Positions 46,139 to 56,800 of a DNA stretch of 64,000 nucleotides are shown here, piece after piece. The notes below the pieces were generated by a model. The model ran no database searches, was not told the origin of the DNA, and worked only from the letters and a program-made list of their open reading frames with translations. The translations under genes were made by a program, and so were the position numbers. The stretch's first letter is position 1, and each line of letters begins with the position of its first letter. Source of the stretch: Lishizhenia tianjinensis (GTDB lineage Bacteria; Bacteroidota; Bacteroidia; Flavobacteriales_D; Crocinitomicaceae); the NCBI GenBank assembly GCA_943330745.2, contig CALQIX020000012.1, positions 1-64,000 on the forward strand, written 5' to 3'.

Positions 46139-47386
46139 ATGAAAAAGGTTTTATTTACAATTGGCTTTGGCCTTTCTACGCTTGTGCAGGCGCAAAATTA
46201 TGTACATCAAGCAATTATTTTGAATGAAGGTTACTTTGATTATCAAACGAATGAAATCCTAGTTCCAGTTACTATTGGCAGCTACAATCCGACTACTCAA
46301 CTTTATCAAGTGGTAGATACCTTAGATGGAATGCGTTTTGCTTCTGATTTAATTATTCAAGGGGATTATTATTATGTCGCTGCTGATTCCAGAATTTTCA
46401 AAATGGATTTGAACACGCATCAAGAAATTTCTTCAGTATCATGTCCGGGTGTTAGAAATTTAGGGATATATCAAAATAAATTAGTTGCCACACGAGGAGA
46501 GTATTTAACATCGTATGACTCATATTTACACGTGTATGATGCTACAAGCATGTCATTAATCGCAGCTATTGATACAGTACAAGGTCCAAAATGGGCGACA
46601 CAGAATGTAGTTGTAGATGGTTCAAATGCTTTTATCGCAGTAAACAATGGATACGAATGGGGGAATGAAAAAGGCATCATTGGAAAATTAGATTTGAATT
46701 CCTTGAGCTATGGAAATGAAATAGATTTGGGCCCAGAAGGAAAAAACCCAGATAATTTACTGAAAATTGGTTCATTTATTTATTCGGTAAATAACAAGGA
46801 TTGGACGGGTGCATCTATTTCAAAAATTGCATTGGATGGAACGTCTAATTCCACAGTGAATTTGGCAACTGCATCAACTGGTTGTGGAACATCGGCCTTA
46901 CGTGATGATAAATTGGTGTATCAAATTTCTATGGAGACTACTTTGAACGAATTTGATATTAACATGATGAATAATGTTGGTCCAATTAGCGGACATTCTA
47001 GCAATTATTATGAATTAGCTCAAGAACCAGTTTCAGGGAATTTGTATGCAAGTGAAACAGATTTTTTCTCTTTTGGTAAAGTTCATTTATTTGATTCACA
47101 AAACAATGAGATTAGTAATTTTAACGTGGGCGTTTCTCCAGGAACAGTTGTTTTTGATGTACGTTCATCAGCAGGTGTTTCAGAAATTAATGAGTCTATT
47201 TCGATCTATCCAAATCCTACTGTTGATGAATTGCATGTTATTAAGGAGGGAGTTAAGCGTGTTTTTGATTTGACAGGAAAGTTACTATTCCAATCAAATG
47301 AGAATATATTGAATGTAAGTGATTTAAATCAAGGGATGTATGTGCTTGAGGTAAATGGAGCGAAAGCACATTTTATCAAAAAGTAA
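46139..47386 (+). CDS. T9SS-secreted beta-propeller under B12 control (BtuG-like)
   Basis: The 415-residue protein has a signal peptide (MKKVLFTIGFGLSTLVQAQ). YncE/DUF5074-like propeller blades follow: AIILNEGYFDYQTNE near 25, FASDLIIQGDYYYVAAD, VRNLGIYQNKLVATRG and GKNPDNLLKIGSFIYSVN. The last 70 residues form a type A T9SS sorting domain (SIYPNPTVDELHV, VFDLTGKLLF, LNQGMYVLEVNG). DUF5074-type propellers include BtuG, the surface lipoprotein that captures B12 for BtuB in gut Bacteroides. The riboswitch supports a similar role here, but B12 binding is inferred. No BtuB or other B12 transporter gene is in the window. Confidence 0.82.
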   Translation: MKKVLFTIGFGLSTLVQAQNYVHQAIILNEGYFDYQTNEILVPVTIGSYNPTTQLYQVVDTLDGMRFASDLIIQGDYYYVAADSRIFKMDLNTHQEISSVSCPGVRNLGIYQNKLVATRGEYLTSYDSYLHVYDATSMSLIAAIDTVQGPKWATQNVVVDGSNAFIAVNNGYEWGNEKGIIGKLDLNSLSYGNEIDLGPEGKNPDNLLKIGSFIYSVNNKDWTGASISKIALDGTSNSTVNLATASTGCGTSALRDDKLVYQISMETTLNEFDINMMNNVGPISGHSSNYYELAQEPVSGNLYASETDFFSFGKVHLFDSQNNEISNFNVGVSPGTVVFDVRSSAGVSEINESISIYPNPTVDELHVIKEGVKRVFDLTGKLLFQSNENILNVSDLNQGMYVLEVNGAKAHFIKK

Positions 47387-47403
47387 AAGATTTTAGATGA
47401 TAG

Positions 47404-47436
47404 AATCCCGGTTGTTAAACACAATCGGGATTTTTT
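47404..47436 (+). terminator. Rho-independent terminator after the B12-regulated gene
   Basis: A 12-bp stem (47404-47415 with 47421-47432, one G-T pair) encloses loop TAAAC and is followed by TTTTTT. It shows that the riboswitch controls a single-gene transcript. The convergent HAD gene ends 6 bp further on. Confidence 0.88.
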
Positions 47437-47441
47437 ATGTT

Positions 47442-47861
47442 TTAATAAATTCCCGTTTCTCTAAACTGCTTGTCCAATTCTAGCCAATCAACCATCAATA
47501 AATGACAGCCAATACAAGGCCTTAGCGGAATGTTTTCGGTGTCATCATCAATAAATAAAATATTGTCTTCCATGAATTTGGCTAAATCCCAAGCAGGAGA
47601 TTTTACTTTTTTCTCATTGGTTGGAATTCGATCTTTAGTAGGGGAAATTCCAATTTCTTTCAAAAAGGCATGAGCATCTTCTAATGTACCATCATTTAAG
47701 TCAGCACGGTATGTATTTAATACAATATCATGACCAGCTTTTCTAAGTTTATCAATTACCTCAACGGATCCCGGATTCAATAATCCGATGTTGGGATAAT
47801 CAAATTCAACGACCGTTCCGTCAAAATCTAATTGTATGAGCATAGGTTTAAATTCGTTCAA
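47442..47861 (-). CDS. HAD-like hydrolase
   Basis: The 139-residue protein has the HAD motif I LDFDGTVVEFDYP with both catalytic Asp at about residues 12 and 14. Motif II-like text is HDIVLNTYRAD near 44-54, and a late acidic motif NILFIDDDTENIP is near 94-106. It is short, without a large cap domain, so it may act on a small phosphorylated substrate or polynucleotide end. Start at 47861 overlaps the HutD gene by 14 bp; an in-frame ATG at 47843 (MLIQLDFDG) is also plausible. Confidence 0.8.
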   Translation of the reverse strand: MNEFKPMLIQLDFDGTVVEFDYPNIGLLNPGSVEVIDKLRKAGHDIVLNTYRADLNDGTLEDAHAFLKEIGISPTKDRIPTNEKKVKSPAWDLAKFMEDNILFIDDDTENIPLRPCIGCHLLMVDWLELDKQFRETGIY

Positions 47862-48414
47862 TTACTGTTTTAATAATATTACCTGATTCGATGCAATAAA
47901 CATCCGTTCTTTCTGAACCATTAGTTTCAATTTCAATCAGGTCACCGGCTGAAACAAGTTGATCATTGATTTCAAATTTGCCATTAAAAATAAAAAGGAA
48001 AGTTTTGCTTTCATCTAATGCAATTTCAAGACTTTTATTCGTTTGAAGAAATAAATGAACCACGCTTGCATCATAATTTTCATTAAACATAACATTGAAA
48101 TCTTGTACCTTTCCTTTACTGCTTGTATTCCATGAACCATCAAATCTATCCTGATCAAATGTGTCTAATTCTTTAGAATATCTTCCTGCATGTATCAAGG
48201 TTAACTTTCCTTTGAGAATTAACAAGATACGAGTTAACCCAGTAAAGTCTGAAAAATGAGTTTCTTCAGCTTCAACGGTTGCAGTGCTGATTCTGTAATC
48301 AAAAGCTCGAGTTTGAAAATCGCCATCAGGTGGACATACAAATAACTCAGTACTGGTTCCGCTTGCCCAAGAAATAGTTTTGGAAGAATTTAATGGATGA
48401 ATGATTAGTTTCAT
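47848..48414 (-). CDS. HutD/Ves family protein
   Basis: The 188-residue cupin-like protein matches HutD/Ves: SWASGTSTELFVCPP near residues 15-29, FDYRISTATVEAEETHFSDF near 38-57 and LTRILLILKGKLTLIH. Members accompany histidine utilisation or are induced by cold (Ves), and the biochemical role is unknown. No hut genes are here. It lies 9 bp after the small membrane protein gene and overlaps the HAD gene. Confidence 0.85.
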   Translation of the reverse strand: MKLIIHPLNSSKTISWASGTSTELFVCPPDGDFQTRAFDYRISTATVEAEETHFSDFTGLTRILLILKGKLTLIHAGRYSKELDTFDQDRFDGSWNTSSKGKVQDFNVMFNENYDASVVHLFLQTNKSLEIALDESKTFLFIFNGKFEINDQLVSAGDLIEIETNGSERTDVYCIESGNIIKTVIERI

Positions 48415-48423
48415 ATCGTTTTT

Positions 48424-48690
48424 TTAATTGCTGCCGATATAAAGGAAATAACCGAAAATAATAGCAGCAATAACTAGTAAAATCCAACACCCAGACTGCA
48501 TGGTATCCAATAAACCATCCCCTTTTTTTCGAAAAAGCAATCCGATTAGTAATGAAATAAAAACTAAGGATATAAAAATTCCCATTTTTAATAAAATTGA
48601 TGAATAATCAAAGATATTAATATATGTTGGATTCGAAAAAAGAAATACAATTTCTTGCAATCTGAATAGTAAATACCGAGATTTGTTCAT
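48424..48690 (-). CDS. Small membrane protein of unknown function
   Basis: The frame from ATG 48690 gives 88 residues, but that start shares bases with the divergent tex ATG (CATG). A start at 48585 giving 53 residues (MGIFISLVFISLLIGLLFRK) is more likely and leaves about 100 bp for both promoters. Two hydrophobic segments are visible (GIFISLVFISLLIGLLF and GCWILLVIAAIIFGYFLYI). No family is recognised. It may be co-transcribed with the HutD and HAD genes. Confidence 0.55.
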   Translation of the reverse strand: MNKSRYLLFRLQEIVFLFSNPTYINIFDYSSILLKMGIFISLVFISLLIGLLFRKKGDGLLDTMQSGCWILLVIAAIIFGYFLYIGSN

Positions 48691-50797
48691 GCAAAAAAAC
48701 GATTACATACAAGCGAATTCGGGCCTGCAACCCAAATCAATTCAAAATACAATCAATTTGTTGGAGGGAGGGGCTACTGTTCCTTTTATAGCTCGTTATC
48801 GTAAGGAAATGACCAATGGTTTGGATGAGGTAGAAATAGCATTCATTCGAGATTTGGCTAAGAAATTTGATGACCTACTTGCTCGTCAAAAAACGGTTTT
48901 GTCTTCTATTGAGGAGCAAGGTAAATTATACAATGAATTGAGAGAAAAAATAGAACAGTGTTTTGATCCTATCCTATTAGAAGATTTATATTTACCATTC
49001 AAACAAAAGCGTCAAACCAAAGGTGATAAAGCTAAAAAACGTGGGTTGGAACCATTGGCGAAAATGATCATGGCTCAACGTGGAGGTAATCCTGATGCAA
49101 TGGCTCAACAATTTGTGAAGGGAGAGGTTGAAGATGAGGATATGGCGATTTCGGGCGCGAAAGATATCATTGCTGAATGGATACATGAAAATTCGGTGGC
49201 TCGCTCTAGAATGCGCCAACTCTTTCAACGGAAATCAATATTGGTGTCAAAATTGGTGAAGGGAAAAGAGGAAGAGGCTTCAAAATACCGAGATTATTTC
49301 AATTTTTCTGAGCCTTTGTTTCGTTGTGCATCCCACCGATTGCTTGCATTAATCCGCGCAGAACGCGAAGGATTTCTTTCCTTAAAAGCTCAACCAGATG
49401 TAGAAGAAGCTATTGACTCCTTGGAGCGATTTTTTGTAAAAAGTAACGATGATTGTTCAACTATAGTAGCAGAGGCCTGTAAAGAATCTTATAAACGATT
49501 GATGTGTCCATCGTTAGAAAATGAAATTTTGAAAGAAGCCAAAGAGAAAGCCGATAAAGAAGCCATTAACGTGTTCTCTACCAATTTACGTCAGTTATTG
49601 TTGGCCCCACCTCTCGGCTCGAAACGTATTTTGGCAATTGATCCAGGATTTAGAACGGGGTGTAAAGTGGTCTGTTTGGATGAATCTGGTGAATTGTTGA
49701 TGAACCAGACGATTTATCCTCATGCCCCGCAAAATGAGAGTTCCGCTGCAAAATCGAAATTAGCTCAATGGGTCCAGGCATATAAAATTGATGCCATTGC
49801 CATTGGAGATGGAACCGCTGGAAGGGAAACAGAAAGTTTAGTGAAGCATGTCCGATTTGATCGTGAGTTAGAAGTGTATGTTGTTCGAGAAGATGGGGCA
49901 TCCATTTATTCAGCAAGTGCCATAGCCAGAAAGGAATTTCCAAATTATGATGTTACGGTTAGAGGTTCGGTTTCAATAGGTCGCAGGTTGATGGATCCCT
50001 TAGCTGAATTGGTAAAAATTGATCCGAAATCGATAGGAGTAGGACAATATCAGCATGAGGTAAATCAAACATTGTTGAAAGATGCGTTAGATGATGCGGT
50101 TGTTTCATGCGTGAATGCTGTTGGAGTAGATTTAAATACGGCTTCCCCTTATTTATTGAGTTATATTTCCGGACTGGGACCAACGCTTGCTGAAAACATT
50201 GTTGCTTATCGGTCAGAAATTGGAGCATTTAATTCAAGAGAAGAATTGAAAAAAGTGAAGCGTTTAGGGGATAAAGCATACGAGCAGGCTGCAGGCTTTT
50301 TACGGGTGCGGAATGCAGAAAATCCATTGGATAATTCGGCGGTGCATCCAGAATCCTATTCGGTGGTAAAGAAAATGTCAAAAAAACTTAATGTGGAGGT
50401 AAAAGATCTCATTGGAAATGAATCTTTGGTTGGGCAACTAAATAAAACTGATTTTCCTGATTTAGATAGTTTCACTTTCGATGATTTGGTTAAGGAACTA
50501 AAAAAACCGGGAAGGGATCCGAGAAAAAAAGCGAAAGTATTAGAATTTGATTCTACCATACGAACTATTGATGATTTGCGTACCGGAATGATTTTACCAG
50601 GAATTGTCACCAATGTAACTGCTTTTGGAGCTTTTGTTAATATTGGAATCAAGGAAAATGGGTTAATTCATAAATCAAATTTAGCTGACGTATATGTTGA
50701 AGATCCAGCCAAGTTTATTGCTTTGCATGAGCATGTTCAAGTTCAAGTATTAGAAGTGGATGCCGCAAGAAAACGAGTGGGGTTGAAAAGGGTTTAA
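48689..50797 (+). CDS. tex: Transcription accessory protein Tex
   Basis: Tex is a conserved nucleic-acid-binding protein that affects transcription. ATG 48689 gives about 702 residues (MQKNDYIQANSG); an in-frame TTG two codons earlier is less likely. Domains in order: N-terminal helical part with GATVPFIARYRKEMTNGLDE near 28-47, a YqgF-like domain near 310-440 (RILAIDPGFRTGCKVVCLD, AIGDGTAGRETE), helix-hairpin-helix motifs near 490-550 (YISGLGPTLAENIVAYR) and a C-terminal S1 domain (GIVTNVTAFGAFVNIGIKE). No anomalies seen. Confidence 0.97.
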   Translation: MQKNDYIQANSGLQPKSIQNTINLLEGGATVPFIARYRKEMTNGLDEVEIAFIRDLAKKFDDLLARQKTVLSSIEEQGKLYNELREKIEQCFDPILLEDLYLPFKQKRQTKGDKAKKRGLEPLAKMIMAQRGGNPDAMAQQFVKGEVEDEDMAISGAKDIIAEWIHENSVARSRMRQLFQRKSILVSKLVKGKEEEASKYRDYFNFSEPLFRCASHRLLALIRAEREGFLSLKAQPDVEEAIDSLERFFVKSNDDCSTIVAEACKESYKRLMCPSLENEILKEAKEKADKEAINVFSTNLRQLLLAPPLGSKRILAIDPGFRTGCKVVCLDESGELLMNQTIYPHAPQNESSAAKSKLAQWVQAYKIDAIAIGDGTAGRETESLVKHVRFDRELEVYVVREDGASIYSASAIARKEFPNYDVTVRGSVSIGRRLMDPLAELVKIDPKSIGVGQYQHEVNQTLLKDALDDAVVSCVNAVGVDLNTASPYLLSYISGLGPTLAENIVAYRSEIGAFNSREELKKVKRLGDKAYEQAAGFLRVRNAENPLDNSAVHPESYSVVKKMSKKLNVEVKDLIGNESLVGQLNKTDFPDLDSFTFDDLVKELKKPGRDPRKKAKVLEFDSTIRTIDDLRTGMILPGIVTNVTAFGAFVNIGIKENGLIHKSNLADVYVEDPAKFIALHEHVQVQVLEVDAARKRVGLKRV

Positions 50798-50825
50798 TTT
50801 ATTTTGTAAATAGATCAGTATTTAT

Positions 50826-53800
50826 TTACCGAAGAAGGTTGACGTGTCCTGCTTTGTCATATACCCGATAATCATACCAAGTAAATTGCATTTTCCAAGT
50901 ATATGTTCCGTCTTGACAATTATTTCCATGGTAGTTACCATCCCATCCTTTAGATGGGTCCGTCGTTTCAAATACGAGTTCCCCCCAGCGATTAAATACT
51001 TGAACCTTGTATTTTTTTATATTGTCTAAATTAGAAAAAATAGGTAGCCACACATCATTTCGGTTGTCTCCATCAGGGATAAACGTATTTGGAATGTAAT
51101 AGAATGGATCATTGTTAAATAAGATTTGCTGATAAGCTGTATCAGCACAACCTTCCGTTGTTACAGCATATAGTGTAATCATAAATGTATCTGCAATATT
51201 GGCTGGGTATTCATATGCTCCAGGTTCAAAATACATTTCATCATGATCACCAACACCCATATTCCAAATGTAGAAATCACCACCAATTGAAGTGTTTAAA
51301 ATCGTAGTTACAGGAGTTTCAGGGAACAAAATGATAGGGTCAGCAGTCAAACTCGCTGATGGGGTTTGATTTACTGTTATGTAGTTGCTATACGTTATGT
51401 CGTTAAAACATCCGTTGGCATCATAGGCAATCAGATTTACATCGTACACTCCTCCCGTATCAAATGTTATAATAACATCATCGCATCCAGTATAACTCAA
51501 TGAATCACCAAATGTCCACGCGCAATTAAAATTAGCGTCCGAAGTATTAAAAAACTCAACAACTAGTGGAGAACAACCAACAAGGATGTCCGAATCAAAT
51601 GAAGGTTGGATTTGTGCTGGTTGGTCAAGGAAACAATCTAAATCGAAAATACATCCATTGGCATCCGTAATTTGAACTGAATAATTACCAGTAGGAATGG
51701 AGTCAATCATTGATGTTGAATCATTTGTTGACCAATTATATTGATAGCCTGGTGTGCCTCCAGTTGCAGAAACAATTAATTGACCATCTGAGTAACCAAA
51801 GCACTGAGGTTCTAAAGTTGAGTATGTAGCGTTCAGTGGCGCTGCTGGTTGAAAAATGATGGCAGTTTCTACGTATGTGCAACTAGTTGAATCAATGACT
51901 TGTATAGCAAAGACTCCAATAGGAAGTGAATCAATAAATAGGGTGGTATCAGATGTAGACCAAGAGAACTGATAAGGTGCTGTTCCACCAAAAATACTTG
52001 CTTCAATACTTCCTGTACTATCACCAAAACAATTCACGTTTTCAATCGTGAACGTTACGTCAATTGGAGCTTGGGGTTGACTTAAACTGACAACTAAGGT
52101 ATCGTCGCATCCTACTAAATCAGTTACAACGACTTGATAATTCCCTGCAACAAGAGTTGAAATATCCTCTGTTTGTTGGTTGTTTGACCAATTGTAACTG
52201 TAAATTGGTGTTCCACCACTTACCGATAAATCAATCGATCCAGTAGCTGCTCCAAAGCAAAGGATGTCTTGATGGCTCTCGCTTAGTTGTATGGGTTCTG
52301 CGGGTTGTGTAATGAGCGTTGAAATTGAGTCTTGACAATTATTTATATCCGTTACAATAACTTGATAAATACCAGTATCAAGCAAGAAAACATCTTGAGT
52401 GGGTTGACCGTTATTCCAAGAATATGAATAAGTTGGAGTGCCTCCTGCAACCGTTAAATTGATTGAGGCTGTCGATTCACCAAAACAAGCAACATTGGTT
52501 TGAGTTAATGAAAGTGTTATGGGTTGAGCTGGTTGTGAAACGGCATAGGTGAAATTTCGTATGCAACCATTTGAATCTGTGATTTGAACAGAATAACTCC
52601 CCGTTGAAAGTGAGTCAATGTCTTGGGTTGTTTCACCATTAGACCAAAGATACATATATGGAGCAATTCCTCCTGAAACGGTAATGTTTAAAAATCCATC
52701 GCTGCCACCGAAACATTTAACAGGGCTCATTAATGCTGTAGATTGAATTTGAGTGGGTTGATATATTGTCGTATCAACAAGAAGTTGACACCCATTTACA
52801 TCGCTAATAACAACTTGATAATTACCTGCAGTTAAATGAGTAATGTCTGCTGTGTTTTGAGAATTAGACCACGAATAATTATAGGTTGACGAACCTCCGA
52901 AAACGCTTAAATCGATAGCCCCTAATGCAGCACCAAAACACAGGTTGTTAGTTGTCATTAAACTATAAGACAAAGGCGCAATAGGTTGATTGATTTGGGC
53001 AGTGTCATAAGCTAAACATCCATTTGCATCGGTAACTAGTACAGTGTATTGTCCTGCGATTAGGTTGTTTAGTCCTGATGTGATAGCTAGATTACTCCAA
53101 GCATAAGAATAAGGAAGAACACCTCCTTGAACGGAAGAACTGATGCTGCCGGAAGCATTTCCATAACATAAAACGTTTGTTGGATTTAAATTGACCGTAA
53201 GTAAATTTGGCTGCGTAACAGTAATATTAGCCGTTGATTGACAATTATTTACATCTGTTACAACAACAGAATAATTTCCTGCAACTAATCCTATTGCGGT
53301 TTGCGCTGTTTGGCCATTTGACCATAGGTATGTGTACCCTGCAGTTCCTCCAAAAGCCATTACAGTAGCTGTTCCTGTGGCTTGAGAATAACAAATCACC
53401 GGAGTCATTGAAATTTGGGACGTTAATGCTGATGTGGGTTGAGAAATATAATAAGATTGTGTTGAGCTACATCCTTTGAAATCAGTCGCTGTTACGGTGT
53501 AATTTCCTGATTGTAAATTATATTGATCTTCCACTGTTGAGGCATTGGACCAATTATATACATAATTACCATTTCCACCGTTGGCCGTTATATTGATTGA
53601 TCCATTGGTGCCACCGGTGCAAGAAACTGGTGACACAATTCCGGAGAGTGATACTGCCGCACTTGGTTGTATAATTGGTACAGTGGTTGATGTAGTACAA
53701 TTGTTCCCGTCTGTTAGAATCAATGTGTAATTCCCTGCGGCTAAATTACTTATGTCTTGTGTGGTTGCTTGATTGCTCCAAGAATATTGGTAGTTTCCAA

Positions 53801-56800
53801 CTCCTCCAGCAGGAGTAATATCAATGGATCCCGTGCTGTTTGAAAAACAATTAACATCTATGTGTCCTTGACCAATCACCAAATCTAAGGGTTGATAAAT
53901 AATTGTTGAGAAGCTAAATTGACATCCATTGGCATCTGTAATAGTTAAGGAGTAACTGCCCGCCATAAGGTTTACTAAATCTTCAGTAGTTGCTCCATTT
54001 GACCAGAAATAACTATATGGTGCGGTGCCACCTGAAGTTGTAATTTGAATTGACCCGGTTAATTGACCAAAACACAGTACATCTGTTATTATTGCTGTGG
54101 CTGTCAAAGCGCTATCTGGCTCATCAACTAATACAGATATAAATGATTGACACGTATTTGCATCTGTTACAATGACAAAATAGTTTCCTTGTATCAATCC
54201 AGTAGCATCTTGACCAACTTGTCCATTTGACCATGAATATGTATAGGATGGAGTTCCTCCTAAAACGTTTAGGTCAATAAATCCATTGGATCCACTATAG
54301 CATGAAACGTCCGTATGACTCGTTGATAATACAAGGGTGTTGGAAGGATCTAGGATAGCAATAGATATCGTATCAAAACATAAATGATTATCAGTAACAA
54401 CACACGAATAAGTTCCGGCAACTAAATTCTGTATGTCCTGAATCGTTTGATTGTTATTCCAATTGTATGTATATGGACTCGTTCCGCCACTCACAGTTAA
54501 GTCAATTGTTCCTTGTAGGCCGCCCACACAAACAGCATCTGTGTGTGTTTCAGTAAGAGACAGAGGAGAAATTGGTTGTTGAACATTGATTGTTCGATTG
54601 GCTTGGCACCCATTATTATCTGTAACAGTAACCAAATATATTCCTGCTGGTATATTGGTTAGGTCTTCTTGAGTTGATCCATTGGACCAAAGGAATGTGA
54701 AGGGAGCTGTACCACCATTTGGCATTAGGTTGATTGATCCGGTTGAATTCCCGTAACACAAAACATCAACTTGTGAGTGCATTAAACTAACCGGTGCTGG
54801 TTCTGTAATAACGGTGTCTCCAACGATAATACAACCATTTAAATCTGTTACGGTTACTTGATAAAATCCAGAACCAACAGCAGGAAGATCTTCCGTTAAT
54901 GCCCCGTTATTCCATAAATAAGCATAAGGAATTGTTCCGCCTGAAATTGAAATATCAATATTTCCGTCAATTCCACCGAAGCAATCTGGTTCATCCATCG
55001 TTAGTGAAAGCGAAAGTGGTGACGCGGGTTGTGTAATTGTTCCAATATTTGTTGAAATGCAATTATTTGCATCCGAAATTTGAACACTATAATTTCCAAC
55101 TGATAAATTCGAAATATCTTCAGAAGTAGCAGCATTAGACCAAATAAAAGTATATGGGGCTGTTCCTCCGGTTGGGTTTAAATTTATTATCCCTGAAGCT
55201 CCACCAAAACAAGCTACAGGAGATACAGCAATACTTGATGAAAGTGCTGCATTTGGTTGGGTTACCGTAATTGTTAAAACAGAAGTACATCCTTTGAAAT
55301 CAGTTACTGTCACCGAATAATTACCCGCTATTAAATTAGAAATATCTTGAGTTGTTTGTCCACTAGACCATGCATAAGTATAAGGGCTTGTTCCTCCAGC
55401 AACCGTTAAATCAATACTTCCAGTGCTATTTCCAAAACACTTTACGTTTAAATGGGTTTGAGTTAAGGATAAAGGGGCTGCCGGTTGGGTAATGCTAATA
55501 GTTGATTGTTTGATACAACCGTTCAAGTCAGTAGCTGAGACAGTATACGAACCAGCTGAAAGTGAGTTTATATCTTCTGTAGTTTGTCCACTGGGTGCCC
55601 AAGAATAAATATATCCAGGAGTACCACCGGAGGATGTCAAGTTAATTGAACCATTTGATCCGCCAAAACAAGAAACATTGATTTTTGTGTTTGTCAATGT
55701 GATTGCTGTGGGTTGTGTCAAAGTAACGGAGCTTGTTTTTATACAGCCGTTTGCATCCGTTATAGTGGCTGTGTAGGTACCAGGTCCTAAATTAGAAACG
55801 GAAGGAGTTGAGGCTCCTCCTGGTGACCATGAAATCGAATAAGGTGCTGTTCCTCCCGAATAAGAAACAGATGCAGATCCATCAGAAGCACCAAAACAAC
55901 TTATGTTTTTGCCATTATAATTAGAGGTTATGACCGATTGAGCCGTCAAAGCGGTTGGTTGTGTAATTGTATAACTCGCTGTAGCTGTGCAGGTATTCTG
56001 GTCAGTTGCTGTAACGGTATAACTGCCGGGAGCTAAATTTGAAATTGTTGGAGTGTTTAAGTTGTTGCTCCATGAGTATGTGAAAGGACTATTTCCTATG
56101 CCAGCTACTGTTATCGATCCATTATTGGAATTAAAGCACAAACTATTCGATAAATTTACTTGTTGGATGGTAGGATTCTGGTAAATGACAACACTATCAA
56201 ATAAATTGTTATAGGTACAGGAACCATCCTGCAACGAAACACTCAAGGAGTACATTCCTGAATTGATTGCAGACGCATTAGGAATTGAAATGGAGGATGA
56301 ATCAGATATGAACCCATTTGGACCAGTCCAAGAATAATTAGCGTAAGATGAATAAGGAGCTGTTAGTAGCAGATTGTCCCCAATACAAAATGGGGCGTTA
56401 TCGATAATTGAAATTTGTGGGCAGTTAGGTGCGAATACTGAAATTAAATTACTTGATGTAGATGGACAACCATTTGCATCATATAGATCGGAAGCGCCAC
56501 CGTTATTATACGAATTACTCGAGATGCCACCAGTTCCAAAAATGTATGCTTTGTTTTCAAGTGTGCTATCGCAACTTAAAATAACACAATCGTCTACGAC
56601 ACGCACTCTGAATCGAACCACGGCACTGTCTGATCCAGTTGATGTATTTAACATGAGCCCACCTGTCGAATTTGTTGCCCCACTGTTTACACGCGCTTTT
56701 ATAATTCGATTAATCGGATCGTATTCTGCTTGATCATCTCCAGTGGCATCTGTTTTTGTTCCAACGAATGGACCGTTCAAATAACTAATTGAATTAGGAA

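Noticed and set aside
56374-56733. 119-codon plus-strand ORF inside the giant SprB gene
   Set aside because: It is a shadow frame of a domain-containing coding region, without a promoter or family signature.
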